From Alteripontixanthobacter muriae (GTDB lineage: Bacteria > Pseudomonadota > Alphaproteobacteria > Sphingomonadales > Sphingomonadaceae): a stretch of DNA of 64,000 nt. Each line of letters opens with the position of its first letter. Position 1 is the first letter of the stretch. Position numbers and translations under genes: made by a program. The notes beneath the pieces are model-generated. The model had not been told where the DNA came from. It ran no database searches and saw only the letters and a list, made by a program, of their open reading frames with translations. Positions 28,438 to 38,102 of this stretch are shown here, one piece after another. The stretch lies in contig NZ_JAAFZT010000035.1 in assembly GCF_013336795.1 (NCBI RefSeq), positions 172,353 through 236,352 of the forward strand, written 5' to 3'.

Positions 28438-29424
28438 CTAGCGCGGGCCGGCGATTTCGCGCCTGAACAGCGTTGCCCAGTCGGCCTGGCCGTCCGCTGT
28501 CATGGCAGCGCGGATGGCGGGCAGCTCGGCCTCGATATAATCGACGCGTTCGTCCCAGCCATCGTGGCTGCGGGCGCGGAACAGCCCGCCATCGTGCCGG
28601 GGCCCCCATCGCCGCATGAAGTCGGCAGCGGCGGCGGGATCGTAACCCGCATTCGCCAGCAGCCAAGGCATCAGCCGGTCCGCTTCGCGCTCGGTCAGGC
28701 GTATATTGCGGCGCTTGCGCCCGTTTTCTTCCAGCCAGAGGCGGTGATAAAGCACATTGTGGGCCAGTTCATGGGCGACGGCAGCGGCAAATTCCTGTTC
28801 CGCATATTCGATCCCGGCGAATTCGCGCCCGATTACCACGCGATGGCCATCGGCAGCAGCACGGCCGCCGTTATCCAGCAGTTCGAAGCGGCTGCGACAG
28901 GCCGGAACACCCGTGATCTCCCGGGTGATCGCAACGCCGTTTTCGCGCAGGGTGAGGGTTGCGGGCCCGAGGCTCAGGGCCCTGTCCAGATGCTCGTTCA
29001 GCGTCAGCAGTCGCTGCCAGTTCCTGGAGTCGGCCCGGGGCAGATTGGCGACCTCAAAATCGCCGATCGCAAGGATCTCGGTGTTTGCCTGCAATCTCGC
29101 GAGGGCAGCAGGAGAACCCGCCGCGCTTGCCTGCACTGCAACGTCACCGGCGATACCAGCGGCGCTGCGGATCGCATCGGGCCGGCCATATCCGGCCATA
29201 TCCTGCATCAGCAGCCCGATAGCCATGGGCGCATCGCGGCAGAACGGGGCATTCCCGCTGGCGAGCCGCCATCCGACCGACTGCAGCCGCAGGTCATCAG
29301 CCTGCAGTGCTGCAAGCGCGGCGCGGGTTTCGGCTAATTCGCTGCCGGTGGCAGCATGCGCGGCTGCAACCGGTGCCAGCATCGGACCAAGCACCAGCAG
29401 GCAGGCGGCAAAACGGCGCAGCAT
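28438..29424 (-). CDS. periplasmic M48-like metallopeptidase
   Basis: This 328-residue protein has an N-terminal signal peptide (ACLLVLGPMLAPVAAAHA), a PDZ-like middle region and the zinc motif HELAHN near residue 218, with a third ligand in EREADRL and the helix MPWLLANAGYDP. It belongs near the M48 group. I use the ATG at 29424, which overlaps the stop of the DsbA-like gene; a GTG lies one codon upstream. It is the last gene of a three-gene envelope operon. Confidence 0.82.
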   Translation of the reverse strand: MLRRFAACLLVLGPMLAPVAAAHAATGSELAETRAALAALQADDLRLQSVGWRLASGNAPFCRDAPMAIGLLMQDMAGYGRPDAIRSAAGIAGDVAVQASAAGSPAALARLQANTEILAIGDFEVANLPRADSRNWQRLLTLNEHLDRALSLGPATLTLRENGVAITREITGVPACRSRFELLDNGGRAAADGHRVVIGREFAGIEYAEQEFAAAVAHELAHNVLYHRLWLEENGRKRRNIRLTEREADRLMPWLLANAGYDPAAAADFMRRWGPRHDGGLFRARSHDGWDERVDYIEAELPAIRAAMTADGQADWATLFRREIAGPR

Positions 29425-30128
29425 CACGACTTCGCGGCCCGAGCGATAGCTGCGGCAAGCGCTTCCTGCCCCACGGCGCCCTCGATCACTTCGTCGCCTA
29501 CAATCCAGCTCGGCGTGCCGGTAAAGCCGAGTTGCCGGGCCAGGGCCATGTTCTTGGTCAATTCGTATTCGGCAGCATCAGATGCGGCAAAGGCCTGCGC
29601 ACGTTCCATGTCGAGGCCTGCCTGCTGCGCCGCGGCGGCTATATTGGCTTCCGTCGGGTTACCCGCAGCGAACAGGGCATCGTGAAATGCGGCATATCGG
29701 TCCTGCTTGGCCGCCGCCAGAGCCATGCGCGCTGCAGCGTCGCTGCCTTCGAAGATCGGCCATTCCCTCACCACCACCCGCAGATCGGGATTACTCGCGA
29801 TCAGGGCGCGGACATCTTCGGCACTGGCACGGCAATAGCCGCAAGCGTAATCGGTGAATTCCACCAGCGTGACCGAACCATTCGGGTTGCCCAGAACCGC
29901 CCCTTCGAACGGCGCCTTCACATCCTCCGACACGCCAGCGAGCCGATCCTCGCTGCGCTGTCGTTCGTAGGCTTCAGCCATTTCCGGCAGGATATCGGGA
30001 TTGGCGACCAGATAGGCCCGCGTATCCGCCTGCCCCATGCCGGTGGACGACCAGATTGCCGCTCCGGCGAATCCGCCAAGGACGCCGAGCAGCGCCGCCA
30101 CGATCCATGTTCCGAACTGTCGCTTCAT
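29424..30128 (-). CDS. DsbA-family thiol oxidoreductase, membrane-anchored
   Basis: The protein has 234 residues, one N-terminal membrane anchor (about 8-27), an N-terminal helical region typical of the ScsC/BdbD group, and a thioredoxin-fold domain with the active site CGYC (96-99) and cis-Pro in GTPSW. It should oxidise or isomerise disulfides in the periplasm. The ATG at 30128 starts 10 bases after the stop of the upstream metallopeptidase. The grouping with two metallopeptidases suggests envelope protein quality control. Confidence 0.87.
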   Translation of the reverse strand: MKRQFGTWIVAALLGVLGGFAGAAIWSSTGMGQADTRAYLVANPDILPEMAEAYERQRSEDRLAGVSEDVKAPFEGAVLGNPNGSVTLVEFTDYACGYCRASAEDVRALIASNPDLRVVVREWPIFEGSDAAARMALAAAKQDRYAAFHDALFAAGNPTEANIAAAAQQAGLDMERAQAFAASDAAEYELTKNMALARQLGFTGTPSWIVGDEVIEGAVGQEALAAAIARAAKS

Positions 30129-30138
30129 CTGACGGCCC

Positions 30139-31518
30139 TTAGCGGTTCTTAACGTCCTGCTCCAGCATGGCGCGGGCCTGCATCGCAATGTCCTGCGCCC
30201 GCAGCCAATCCGGCGAGCCGTGCGGAAGCCCGGCCTCGGCAGCCTGCGCGCTACGCAGCGCGGTTTCGTACTGGCGGCTCATCACCTGCTGTTCCGCGCT
30301 GGCGAGTCGCGCCCGCGGCATATCGCCGCGCGCTGCGTAGACGACGCCAAGCTGATACCATGCGAAAGGGTTAAGCCGGTCGCGCGCCACGGCGGCTCTC
30401 AGCACCCCTTCCGCCTCTTCGAAATGGCTCTTGTCTTCCGTCGCGATCAGGGCGTGACCGAAGACGGCTGCAATCAGCGGCTCGTTATTGGTCATTGCCG
30501 CAGCCTTGCGCAGCGGTTCCAGCGCCTCGTTCGGCCGGCCGGATTCCAGCAGGACCTGCCCTTTCAGCTCCAGGAAATAAGGGTCGGCAGGATTCATCGC
30601 GAGCAAGGCATCGGTTTCCGCCAGGGCCTGCGGGATCATGGCGTTCTTGTGATAGGCGTAGGCGCGGGCATAGCGCGCCGGCACGCCGGTCATGCTCTCA
30701 GGGTAATCGCGCAAGGTGCGTTCGGGCCGCGCCAGATAGCCGAAAAGCTTGGCCTTCACCCGTTCGAAGCGCCCTTGCAGTACCGGATCGTCGGGTTTGT
30801 CCCAGGCGGGGTCGTCGATGTAATCTTCGCGCAGGGTCGCGATCCGGTCTCCGGAAAGCGGGTGCGTCCGCCCGAACGTCGCCTCGTCCTTCTGACTGTA
30901 GCCATAGCGGAATTCCTGGTTCTGCAACTTGCCGAAGAAAGCGAGCGAACCGCGGCCCGAAATGCCAGCCTTCGAAAGATAGGCTGCACCGGCTGCGTCG
31001 GCGCTGGATTCCTGTACCCTCGTAAAAGCAAGGAACTTGCCCATTGCCGCCTGCTGGCCCGCCATGATGACGCCCATGGCTGCATCGCCCGCACCCGCCA
31101 CCGCCGCAGCAACCCCGAGAAGCATGGAGACCAGCGAAATGCTGGTGGCAGTGCCCACCGCCTCGCCGCCGCGAATGATGTGCCCGCCGGTGATATGGCC
31201 CAGCTCATGCGCGATGACGCCCTGCACCTCATTCGCCGTGTCGGCGGCATCGATAAGGCCGCTATGGATATAAACCGCCTGACCGCCGGCGACGAAGGCG
31301 TTGATGGACGGATCGTTGATAAGGACGATGGAGACATTACCCGGCGCGAGTCCAGCGGCTTCGATCAGCGGCGCGGCCATCTCGTTCAGCAGGGCCTCGG
31401 TCTCCGCATCCCGCAATATGGACTGTGCGGCGGCAGGCTGGGCCAGCAGCGCGAATGCAGCGGCAATGGCGAACAACCGGGGCACAAAGGCAGCAAGCAT
31501 GGGGGCGGGCTTTCGCAT
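30139..31518 (-). CDS. M48 metallopeptidase with TPR domain (BepA/YfgC type)
   Basis: BepA-type proteins act in the periplasm as chaperone and protease for outer-membrane assembly. This 459-residue protein has a signal peptide (to AAAQ, about residue 32), the zinc motif HELGH (104-108) with the family context GGQAVYIHSGLI, then SSADAAGAAYL carrying the third ligand, and TPR-like helices in the last 180 residues. It is the first gene of the three-gene operon. Confidence 0.9.
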   Translation of the reverse strand: MRKPAPMLAAFVPRLFAIAAAFALLAQPAAAQSILRDAETEALLNEMAAPLIEAAGLAPGNVSIVLINDPSINAFVAGGQAVYIHSGLIDAADTANEVQGVIAHELGHITGGHIIRGGEAVGTATSISLVSMLLGVAAAVAGAGDAAMGVIMAGQQAAMGKFLAFTRVQESSADAAGAAYLSKAGISGRGSLAFFGKLQNQEFRYGYSQKDEATFGRTHPLSGDRIATLREDYIDDPAWDKPDDPVLQGRFERVKAKLFGYLARPERTLRDYPESMTGVPARYARAYAYHKNAMIPQALAETDALLAMNPADPYFLELKGQVLLESGRPNEALEPLRKAAAMTNNEPLIAAVFGHALIATEDKSHFEEAEGVLRAAVARDRLNPFAWYQLGVVYAARGDMPRARLASAEQQVMSRQYETALRSAQAAEAGLPHGSPDWLRAQDIAMQARAMLEQDVKNR

Positions 31519-31565
31519 GGGAACTGGCTATACCGGCCTTTCCGCTGAACCGGAACTGAAAGCGA

Positions 31566-32528
31566 CTATTCGCCTGTGCGGCCGAGGGAGGTGCTTGCGC
31601 CCGTTTCCCTCTGCCCGATGAAACGCAGGATACGATCCTTTACCGTCCCGTCCCGGTCGAACGGGCTGGCGAGCGCCATGATGATCCCCGAATGGGTCAT
31701 TCCGTCAAACACGACCGCCTCGGTCGGCATGCCTTCGGCAGTCAGGGCGGCGGCCAGCGCACGGCTGTTGCGCGGCTTGACCCTGTCATCGGCGCTGCCT
31801 GTCGCAAGCAACATCGGCGGGGGATCGGCACGGGCAAAGTGCACGGGCTGTGTCGCAAGCGGATCGGGAGCGGAGCCGAAGGCGGCGCGGCTGGAATCGC
31901 TGTCGAAGGGATAGAAATCGTAAGGACCTGCCAGTCCGACGATGCCCTGAACAGCGCCTGTCTCCAGCCCCTCTGCCGCAAGCCATTGCGGGTCCAGCCC
32001 CAGCATCGCGACATTGTAAGCGCCCGCCGAATGGCCCATCAGGTAGATGCGCTGCGGGTCGCCGCCATAGCGGGCGACATTGTCATGCACCCAGCGCAGG
32101 GCTGCGGCGCTGTCCTGCAGCATGGCCGGGAACCTGCCTTCCTCGCCAAGACGGTAGCCGGCATTGACGACGATGAAGCCCTCGGGCGCGAAGGTCCGCG
32201 CGACGAAGGTGTAATCCGCAGGGTCGCCGAACGCCCAGCTGCCGCCGTGAATGAAGACCAGGACCGGTTGCAGGTCGGCATCAACCTCGACGCTCGGCGT
32301 TTCCGCGCGAAAGACATACAGTTTCTGCGCCTCCGCGCCGCCGTAGAAGACAGGTCCGGCGATTCGATCGACACTTGCGCCCCCGAACAGCCGGTCCAGC
32401 GTATCCAGAGTCGCCACGGACTGGTTCTTGACCGCCCAGAACCAGATTCCGGCACAGACCAGCGCAACGAGCAGGAAAACGCCAAGCAGCCAGCCCATGC
32501 ATCCGACCTTTCGTGCCGAGCGGGCCAT
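31566..32528 (-). CDS. alpha/beta hydrolase (carboxylesterase type)
   Basis: This 320-residue protein has an N-terminal membrane anchor (about 12-32), the oxyanion motif HGGSW near residue 94, the nucleophile elbow GHSAG with Ser about 167, and a C-terminal His in GMTHSGI; the Asp is likely in GSADDRV. This resembles the BD-FAE/hormone-sensitive-lipase group. The ATG at 32528 overlaps the stop of the upstream phosphatase gene. Substrate unknown. Confidence 0.85.
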   Translation of the reverse strand: MARSARKVGCMGWLLGVFLLVALVCAGIWFWAVKNQSVATLDTLDRLFGGASVDRIAGPVFYGGAEAQKLYVFRAETPSVEVDADLQPVLVFIHGGSWAFGDPADYTFVARTFAPEGFIVVNAGYRLGEEGRFPAMLQDSAAALRWVHDNVARYGGDPQRIYLMGHSAGAYNVAMLGLDPQWLAAEGLETGAVQGIVGLAGPYDFYPFDSDSSRAAFGSAPDPLATQPVHFARADPPPMLLATGSADDRVKPRNSRALAAALTAEGMPTEAVVFDGMTHSGIIMALASPFDRDGTVKDRILRFIGQRETGASTSLGRTGE

Positions 32529-33688
32529 CAAGCCCGCCTGGCTTCTGCGCTGCCTGTGGCGTCCTGTTCGGCGGACACATCCAGTTTCTCGATCGTCTCG
32601 ACAATATGTGCGGCATCCTCGTCATGCGCCAGCCCGACATCGGCAAGGAAATCCTGCCCGATCTCATAGGTATTCCCCAGCCAGAGATGCGTGCCGCTTT
32701 CCTCGATCACTTGCACCGCCGCTACTTCCTCAGCCGTCATCTCTTCGCCGGCGGTGCGGATGAATACGGCTGCGATTCTGCCGGGGTGGTCGGCCACCAC
32801 GGCGCCATAGGCCGTCAGGTCGCCCTGCGTATCGTCGCCGATCAGGGCAAAGCGCATGTCCGGAAAGGTCGCGAGAATATCGTCGATGGCGGCGCGCTTG
32901 TGCGTGCCGTGGCTCGATTTACCGAGTGTCTCACGATCCAGTCCCCAGTCGCGCAGCAGCAAAGGCCCGAGGGGGAGTTTTCGCGTGCGCTGAAAGGCGA
33001 CAAGATAGGAGAACAGGTTCCACGGCGAAGACGAGACATAGAAGAAAGGCCGGTGCGTAGCGTCGATTCGCGTGCCCGGCGCGCTCTGCGATCCGGTCGC
33101 CACCGCCCCGCCGCCGAGTGCGCCGTAGAACACGTCCGCGCCCGGAACGGCGATCCGGTCATCGGGCAATTGCGCCAGCACCCGGTTGAGATTGCGCAAC
33201 ACCGAGCGCAAGCCGCCGGTGATGCCAGTTTCGATGATCGTGTCGTCAATGTCGGAAATGATGCCAAGGCTTTCTTCCGATCCCGGCACCAGCACATTAC
33301 CGTCCACCTTCTGAGAACCGTCGCGATTATCCCACTCGAGCGAAACCTTCTCCCATGACGTGTGTCGTGGCAGCGGCCAGCCTCCGGAAAGATCCAGGTC
33401 GAAATGAGCAAAGCCCTCTGAATTCGTATGCGCCTCGTGCCGTGTGGTCTCACCCGAGGGGCTGCGAATTTCCAGGGTAATGGGAAGCTCCGGAACTTCC
33501 GGAGAAGCGAATTGCGCCATCATGGTGCGCAACGCCTGCCAGCGGCCCTTGCCGGCGAAGGTCGCCTGTTTGGAACGCAAGGCGCGGACGGAAATGGTCA
33601 GACGGTGCTGGCTGCGATAGCCGAAATAGGGTTGAACGCGGATGGGGCGGGGGCGCAGGAATTCCATGAGCGCCCTGCTAGCGAGCAT
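32528..33688 (-). CDS. App1-type phosphatidate phosphatase domain protein
   Basis: The 386-residue protein has a beta-rich N-terminal half and a HAD-type catalytic domain with DIDDT (146-150) as the nucleophile motif, FFYVSSSPWNLF as the middle block and ALIGDDTQGDL as the C-terminal Asp pair. This matches the App1/DUF2183 family, where yeast App1 dephosphorylates phosphatidate. It overlaps the esterase gene, so the pair may act on lipids. An alternative ATG lies at 33667. Confidence 0.85.
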   Translation of the reverse strand: MLASRALMEFLRPRPIRVQPYFGYRSQHRLTISVRALRSKQATFAGKGRWQALRTMMAQFASPEVPELPITLEIRSPSGETTRHEAHTNSEGFAHFDLDLSGGWPLPRHTSWEKVSLEWDNRDGSQKVDGNVLVPGSEESLGIISDIDDTIIETGITGGLRSVLRNLNRVLAQLPDDRIAVPGADVFYGALGGGAVATGSQSAPGTRIDATHRPFFYVSSSPWNLFSYLVAFQRTRKLPLGPLLLRDWGLDRETLGKSSHGTHKRAAIDDILATFPDMRFALIGDDTQGDLTAYGAVVADHPGRIAAVFIRTAGEEMTAEEVAAVQVIEESGTHLWLGNTYEIGQDFLADVGLAHDEDAAHIVETIEKLDVSAEQDATGSAEARRA

Positions 33689-33729
33689 GCGCCGGGCTGA
33701 ATAGTCCTGCGGCCAATTGCCGCTCCGCG

Positions 33730-35493
33730 TCAGCCAACCAGCTTGCGCCCTACGCGTTCCATCAGAGGCACGTCGTCGCTTATTTCTCCCAGCAACACGA
33801 TGCGGCCATCGGCGTCGCGGCGGATCATCACCACGGCGAATTCGTCGCCTTCCGGTGAAAGGGCGTCGAAATTCATACCTTCGATCTGGCGCAGTTCCTC
33901 GGCCAGGTTTTCGCGAATGTGCTTCGCCGGCTCGGCCAGCTTGCCGGCTTCTTCCCGCCGCAGCTTGCGTTCGGCCTGGACGACGCCTTTCAGCCCGCCT
34001 TCCGCCTCGATGAGAAAACCGGCCAGAGTTCCGCGTGCGATACCGATGCGGTGGGCATGGCCCAGCACGGCGGCATATTCGGTCAGGCGGGTCTTGTCGT
34101 AATCCGCTCCGAAGACGAGTTTCACCACCGGCGTCATGCGCGCGCGGTCCTGTGCCTGGAGGCCGTTTTCCTCCATCAGTTCGGCGAAATCTTCCGGCGC
34201 ATCTTCTGCGGCGAGACTTACGTCATAGGCACGGCCGACTGCTGCATAGAGCGCGCTGCGGCTGCGGTCTTCGGTAGTGCGTGCAGCCAGGGCGAGTTCA
34301 CGCGCGGCGGCGAGCACATCGTAAAGGCCGCCTTCGCCTGCACCTTCTTCGGCATCCACAGCATCGTGATCTTCGTCGCTGCCTGCGTTAACCGGTTCGA
34401 TCAACGGCGCGGCCGACAGGTCGATCGGCATCTTCGGTGATGGTGCCAGTGTTGGCGCTGGCGGTTCGTAATTCGCCGGAATGGCTGCGCCCGATGCGGT
34501 TACGGATGGGGTGCCTTCTGCCTCTTCGCCAGCTTCATCGCTGCCATCGGGCGCGTCGCTCCCACCCATGGAGGACAGCAGGGAGGCATATCCGGCTTCG
34601 TCGCCGAAATCCTCTTCTTCCTCATCATACTCGCCGTAATCGTCATATTCGTCACCGTCCGCATCATCTCCGGTCAGTGCGAGGCTGCCGAAGCGAGGGC
34701 GCGGCATGGCGGTTGGGGCCACGCTTTCATCCTCATCTGTCTCACTTGCGGCAGCGGAGGCCGCAGCTGCGACAGCAGCTTCGTCGAGTCCATCTTCATC
34801 TGCCTCATCTGCAGCATGGTCCTGATTGCCGATCGGTCCATCCGCCCATTCGGTTACCGGATCGTGCATGCGTACCGAGGCTTCCGGCGACGGCTCGAGC
34901 GCCTGGTCCATCTCGAGCAGCAATTCGTCGGTTGTCGCCTGGTCGGCCATTTCCTTCCAGTTGATAACGCCGTGAATGAAGTCGATATTATCGTTATCGC
35001 TGGAAAACGGCAGCAATATTCCGCGATACAGAATGGTGGACCCGCGCTGGTTCACGAATTCGGCTTCGAAACCGATTGGCGCCTGATTCGCCAGGATCTG
35101 CATGTAATGGTCGGTAATGCGGCTCAGCAGGGAACGGCTCGGCACGTCGGACAGACGGTTGATCTCGCCATCCGTCCCGCATTCCAGCGCCAGTTTCGCG
35201 CCCAGAAAAGGGACTGCGGGGTCTTCGATTCCGGTGCTGAAATCCAGCAGCACGCTATAGGGGCCGAAATCCGGCAGATCGTCGGGATCGAGGCTGTCGA
35301 TTGAGGGGTAGGGCGCATCCTCCAGCAGCCCGGCCCAGTAATTATAGGCCCGCACCTGCATTCGGCGCTCGTCCTGCCCGACGGGCGAGGGCGGCGCTTC
35401 GAGCACTGCATCGTCCTCGGCCGGATCATAGTCGCTGTCGGTTTCGGCAAGGTCGTATTCGACCGATCCGAAATGTCCGCGCAAGGTATCCAT
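33730..35493 (-). CDS. large acidic protein with PAS-like N-terminal domain
   Basis: This protein of 587 residues has three parts. Residues about 45-190 form a globular domain that resembles the PAS_5-type domain of alphaproteobacteria (PYSVLLDFSTG, NQAPIGFEAEFVNQRG). Residues about 195-390 are low-complexity and highly acidic, with poly-Ala and Asp-Glu runs. The C-terminal 200 residues are helical and charged, ending in VVMIRRDADGRIVLLGE. No catalytic motif is visible. Likely a cytoplasmic signalling or scaffold protein; function inferred only loosely. Confidence 0.72.
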   Translation of the reverse strand: MDTLRGHFGSVEYDLAETDSDYDPAEDDAVLEAPPSPVGQDERRMQVRAYNYWAGLLEDAPYPSIDSLDPDDLPDFGPYSVLLDFSTGIEDPAVPFLGAKLALECGTDGEINRLSDVPSRSLLSRITDHYMQILANQAPIGFEAEFVNQRGSTILYRGILLPFSSDNDNIDFIHGVINWKEMADQATTDELLLEMDQALEPSPEASVRMHDPVTEWADGPIGNQDHAADEADEDGLDEAAVAAAASAAASETDEDESVAPTAMPRPRFGSLALTGDDADGDEYDDYGEYDEEEEDFGDEAGYASLLSSMGGSDAPDGSDEAGEEAEGTPSVTASGAAIPANYEPPAPTLAPSPKMPIDLSAAPLIEPVNAGSDEDHDAVDAEEGAGEGGLYDVLAAARELALAARTTEDRSRSALYAAVGRAYDVSLAAEDAPEDFAELMEENGLQAQDRARMTPVVKLVFGADYDKTRLTEYAAVLGHAHRIGIARGTLAGFLIEAEGGLKGVVQAERKLRREEAGKLAEPAKHIRENLAEELRQIEGMNFDALSPEGDEFAVVMIRRDADGRIVLLGEISDDVPLMERVGRKLVG

Positions 35494-35579
35494 CTGTCTT
35501 CAAGGCCCCCGTAATACTTTCATCACGGGTTCTGAAGCAGCATGGTAAACATAATGTTAAGTGCTTGGCTTTGGGCGCC

Positions 35580-36044
35580 TTACAGCATGTAGCGCATTCG
35601 GATCGTCTGCCTCACGTTCTGCTCACGCACGTGGAAAGCCGCTGCATCGAACGCAGGCGGACCCATCTGCACAGGTGCATCGCGTGAGAAGCCGAACCCT
35701 TCGCGCGGGATCATCGTCAGGGCGCGGTCCGCCTTGCCGTTGCCATTCTCGTCATGGAGCAGGGCAATGGCATAGCGGCCCGGCGCGACATCGTGGAAGG
35801 TCAGGGTCACGGTGTCTGCTGCCGGAACGACCGTCTTGTAGGAGGCGCCGCCCTTGGTGCAGCGAGGAAACTTGCTGTGATCGGACGTCATGCAGGCGCG
35901 GACCACCCCGTCATGCGAACGAAGATCGGTCACGCGCACCACCACGTCGCTGCCCGGAAGATGAAGCGTGATCGGGGCGCCGCCGCCCAGCATCGCGGCT
36001 GCCGCCAGCAGCGCAAGAGGCTTCGTACCCTTTGCAAAGCTCAT
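35580..36044 (-). CDS. DUF2141 exported protein
   Basis: This 154-residue protein has a signal peptide (LALLAAAAMLGGGA) and a DUF2141 beta-domain: VRVTDLRSHDGVVRACM, DVAPGRYAIALLHDENGNGKAD and a final FGFSRDAP. The DENGNGKAD segment resembles a calcium-binding loop. The ATG at 36044 is preferred over the upstream in-frame codons because it starts the signal peptide. It follows the sterol desaturase gene by 13 bases. Confidence 0.83.
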   Translation of the reverse strand: MSFAKGTKPLALLAAAAMLGGGAPITLHLPGSDVVVRVTDLRSHDGVVRACMTSDHSKFPRCTKGGASYKTVVPAADTVTLTFHDVAPGRYAIALLHDENGNGKADRALTMIPREGFGFSRDAPVQMGPPAFDAAAFHVREQNVRQTIRMRYML

Positions 36045-36057
36045 GCTGCAGAAACCA

Positions 36058-36780
36058 TCAACGCGCAAAACTGTCCGACAGCCCCCGGTCGGTCTTGCAG
36101 AGGCGATCCCAGAACCGGAAATAGAGGCCGTAATTGCATGTATAACGCTCGTGATGTCGTTGATGGTGCGTGGCGGTTATCAACCAGCCACCCAACCTTG
36201 AATGAACGAGACGGCGAGGAAACATCTCCCAGCCCATATGATTCGTGACGCCCATCACAGTCATGATGGCAAGCACGAGGCCGAGCACCGCGACGTGGAC
36301 AGGGACGAGGAAAACCAGCACGGGGATCACGACGGCTCCGGTCAGCGCCTCGCCGGGATGGAAGCTCATCGCCGCCCAAGCCGTTGGCGGGCGGCTGGCG
36401 TGGTGCACGGCATGCAATGCTCGGAAGATTCTGGGCCGATGCATCCAGCGATGCGTCCAGTAAAACCAGGTATCGTGCAGGAATAGGAAGATGAAAAGCG
36501 ACACCGGCAGATACCAGAGCGGCCAGGCATTCCATTCGGTATAGACGAGCGTCCATCCATGCTCGCGCCATCCCCACGCGATTACGCCTGCCGGAACGCC
36601 AAAAATCGCGGCAGAGATCAGCGACCAGCGGATTTCGCGCCTGATTTGCGGGGCCAGACTGTCGTAAAGCCCCGGCCGCACGCGCGCAGTTGCCATCGCG
36701 AACAATCCGCTCGCAGCGAGATAGCGTAATGCGACGATCGCTGTCATGGCGATGGCAGATAGGATTATGGCTTGGACCAT
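36058..36780 (-). CDS. sterol desaturase / fatty acid hydroxylase family protein
   Basis: The integral membrane di-iron enzyme of 240 residues has the full His-box set: HDTWFYWTHR, HAVHH, and HHQRHH near the C-terminus, plus about four membrane segments. In sphingomonads such proteins hydroxylate carotenoids, sterols or sphingolipids; the substrate cannot be read from the sequence. I use the ATG at 36780; a GTG two codons upstream (36786) is possible. Confidence 0.87.
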   Translation of the reverse strand: MVQAIILSAIAMTAIVALRYLAASGLFAMATARVRPGLYDSLAPQIRREIRWSLISAAIFGVPAGVIAWGWREHGWTLVYTEWNAWPLWYLPVSLFIFLFLHDTWFYWTHRWMHRPRIFRALHAVHHASRPPTAWAAMSFHPGEALTGAVVIPVLVFLVPVHVAVLGLVLAIMTVMGVTNHMGWEMFPRRLVHSRLGGWLITATHHQRHHERYTCNYGLYFRFWDRLCKTDRGLSDSFAR

Positions 36781-36867
36781 GGGCACTGTCTTATGCCGAG
36801 AACGGTTAAATTATGACAGCGCTTTCGGATGCGGCCCGCTGGTGGTCAGAAGAAGGCAGAATTTCTG

Positions 36868-37380
36868 TTAGGCTGCGCCTTCCCGGTTCGCCCAGGGCGC
36901 ACAATGCGGATCGCCGCCGACCAGATTGCGCCGCAGGGCGGTTCGGGCCAATCGCTCGATTTCAACCTTGCGGCGCGCAGCGGCCAGCGGATGGGAGGGT
37001 GCTGGCCGCACGATTTCCGCATCGTAGGAATCCGCCACGATCACGCCGCAGCATTCGGGCCGGTAATCCTCGCTCTCCAGCGGAGACCGGTCGATGATGG
37101 GCGGCAGACCCCAGTAGAACCGATCGCAGAATTCGAGATAATCGGGCCACTTCCCGTCACCGAGCAAGTCCGACCGGCTCACCTTGATTTCCACGATGAT
37201 GATCCGCCCCTTGGGATCGATGCCCATCAGATCGGCCCGCCTGCCGTTGCGTAGCGGCATTTCCGTCAGGCACCAGATATCGTTGCGCGCGAAAAGACGG
37301 CAGATGCCTCTGGCAACCGATGCAGCATCCAGCTGCGGCGGCGGGACTGGCGCGGCGTCGAGAATGTGCGAATCAACCAT
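36868..37380 (-). CDS. MmcB-family DNA repair protein
   Basis: The protein has 170 residues and the PD-(D/E)xK core of the MmcB family: RRADLMGID with Asp 50, then IIVEIKVSRSD with Glu 64 and Lys 66, followed by WPDYLEFCDRFYWGLPP. In Caulobacter MmcB is part of the SOS-independent DNA damage response. The ATG at 37380 fits the family N-terminus. It stands alone. Confidence 0.85.
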   Translation of the reverse strand: MVDSHILDAAPVPPPQLDAASVARGICRLFARNDIWCLTEMPLRNGRRADLMGIDPKGRIIIVEIKVSRSDLLGDGKWPDYLEFCDRFYWGLPPIIDRSPLESEDYRPECCGVIVADSYDAEIVRPAPSHPLAAARRKVEIERLARTALRRNLVGGDPHCAPWANREGAA

Positions 37381-37462
37381 GCCCCTGATTGGAACATAGC
37401 AAGAACCCGGTCAAGATGCTGGCAGCGCCAGTGCGGCTCCTGTCGAGCCTTGCACTATTTGT

Positions 37463-37900
37463 TCAGGCGCTGCGCCTCGGTCCCATGGCACCGCTTTCCG
37501 GAGCAAGCGCGAGGATAGCGTCACGTGCGGCGGTGAATTCGCTCCAAAGTCGGTGCGCCGCAGCGGAAGGATCCTGCCCGCGCGCGCTCACCGCCAGCAA
37601 GGCGGTGAGGCCCGGCCGCATGATCGCGGACAGGTCGGCTATGCCCTGTTCGGCAAGATCCTGCTGCCATTCGTTCGAATTGCGAAGCTGTGCCGGAAAA
37701 TTGCGCATCCTCGCATCCACTTTTTCTGGCTCCTGCCCGGCAAGCGCGGCGACGGCAGCACCCGCATCCTGCAGGGCAGCCCATCGCACGGACAAGGCGA
37801 CGGGCAGGGATGATAGCGCCGGACCGGACACGGGATTGGCTCTGGCAAGAGCTTCCGCTATGGCGAAACTATGCGACATGGCGTTCATGGCAAGCGTCAT
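37463..37900 (-). CDS. hypothetical helical protein, 145 aa
   Basis: This protein is Ala- and Leu-rich and probably all helical, with no membrane segment or signal. The middle ([19 protein letters not shown]) loosely resembles phasin-type helices, but this is not enough for a family call. Several ATGs lie near the N-terminus (37900, 37888, 37879). It is the last chromosomal gene before tRNA-Arg and the island. Confidence 0.6.
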   Translation of the reverse strand: MTLAMNAMSHSFAIAEALARANPVSGPALSSLPVALSVRWAALQDAGAAVAALAGQEPEKVDARMRNFPAQLRNSNEWQQDLAEQGIADLSAIMRPGLTALLAVSARGQDPSAAAHRLWSEFTAARDAILALAPESGAMGPRRSA

Positions 37901-38025
37901 ACCGCTGATGAGCTTACAAATGTGCTAACGATCTTCACGCGCGGTGCACGCCGGGCAGGGAATTGCCACGATCCTGTTTTATAGGCTGGCAAGCCGCACG
38001 GCGCTTTGCTAAACGCCCCTCCGAT

Positions 38026-38102
<77 letters not shown>

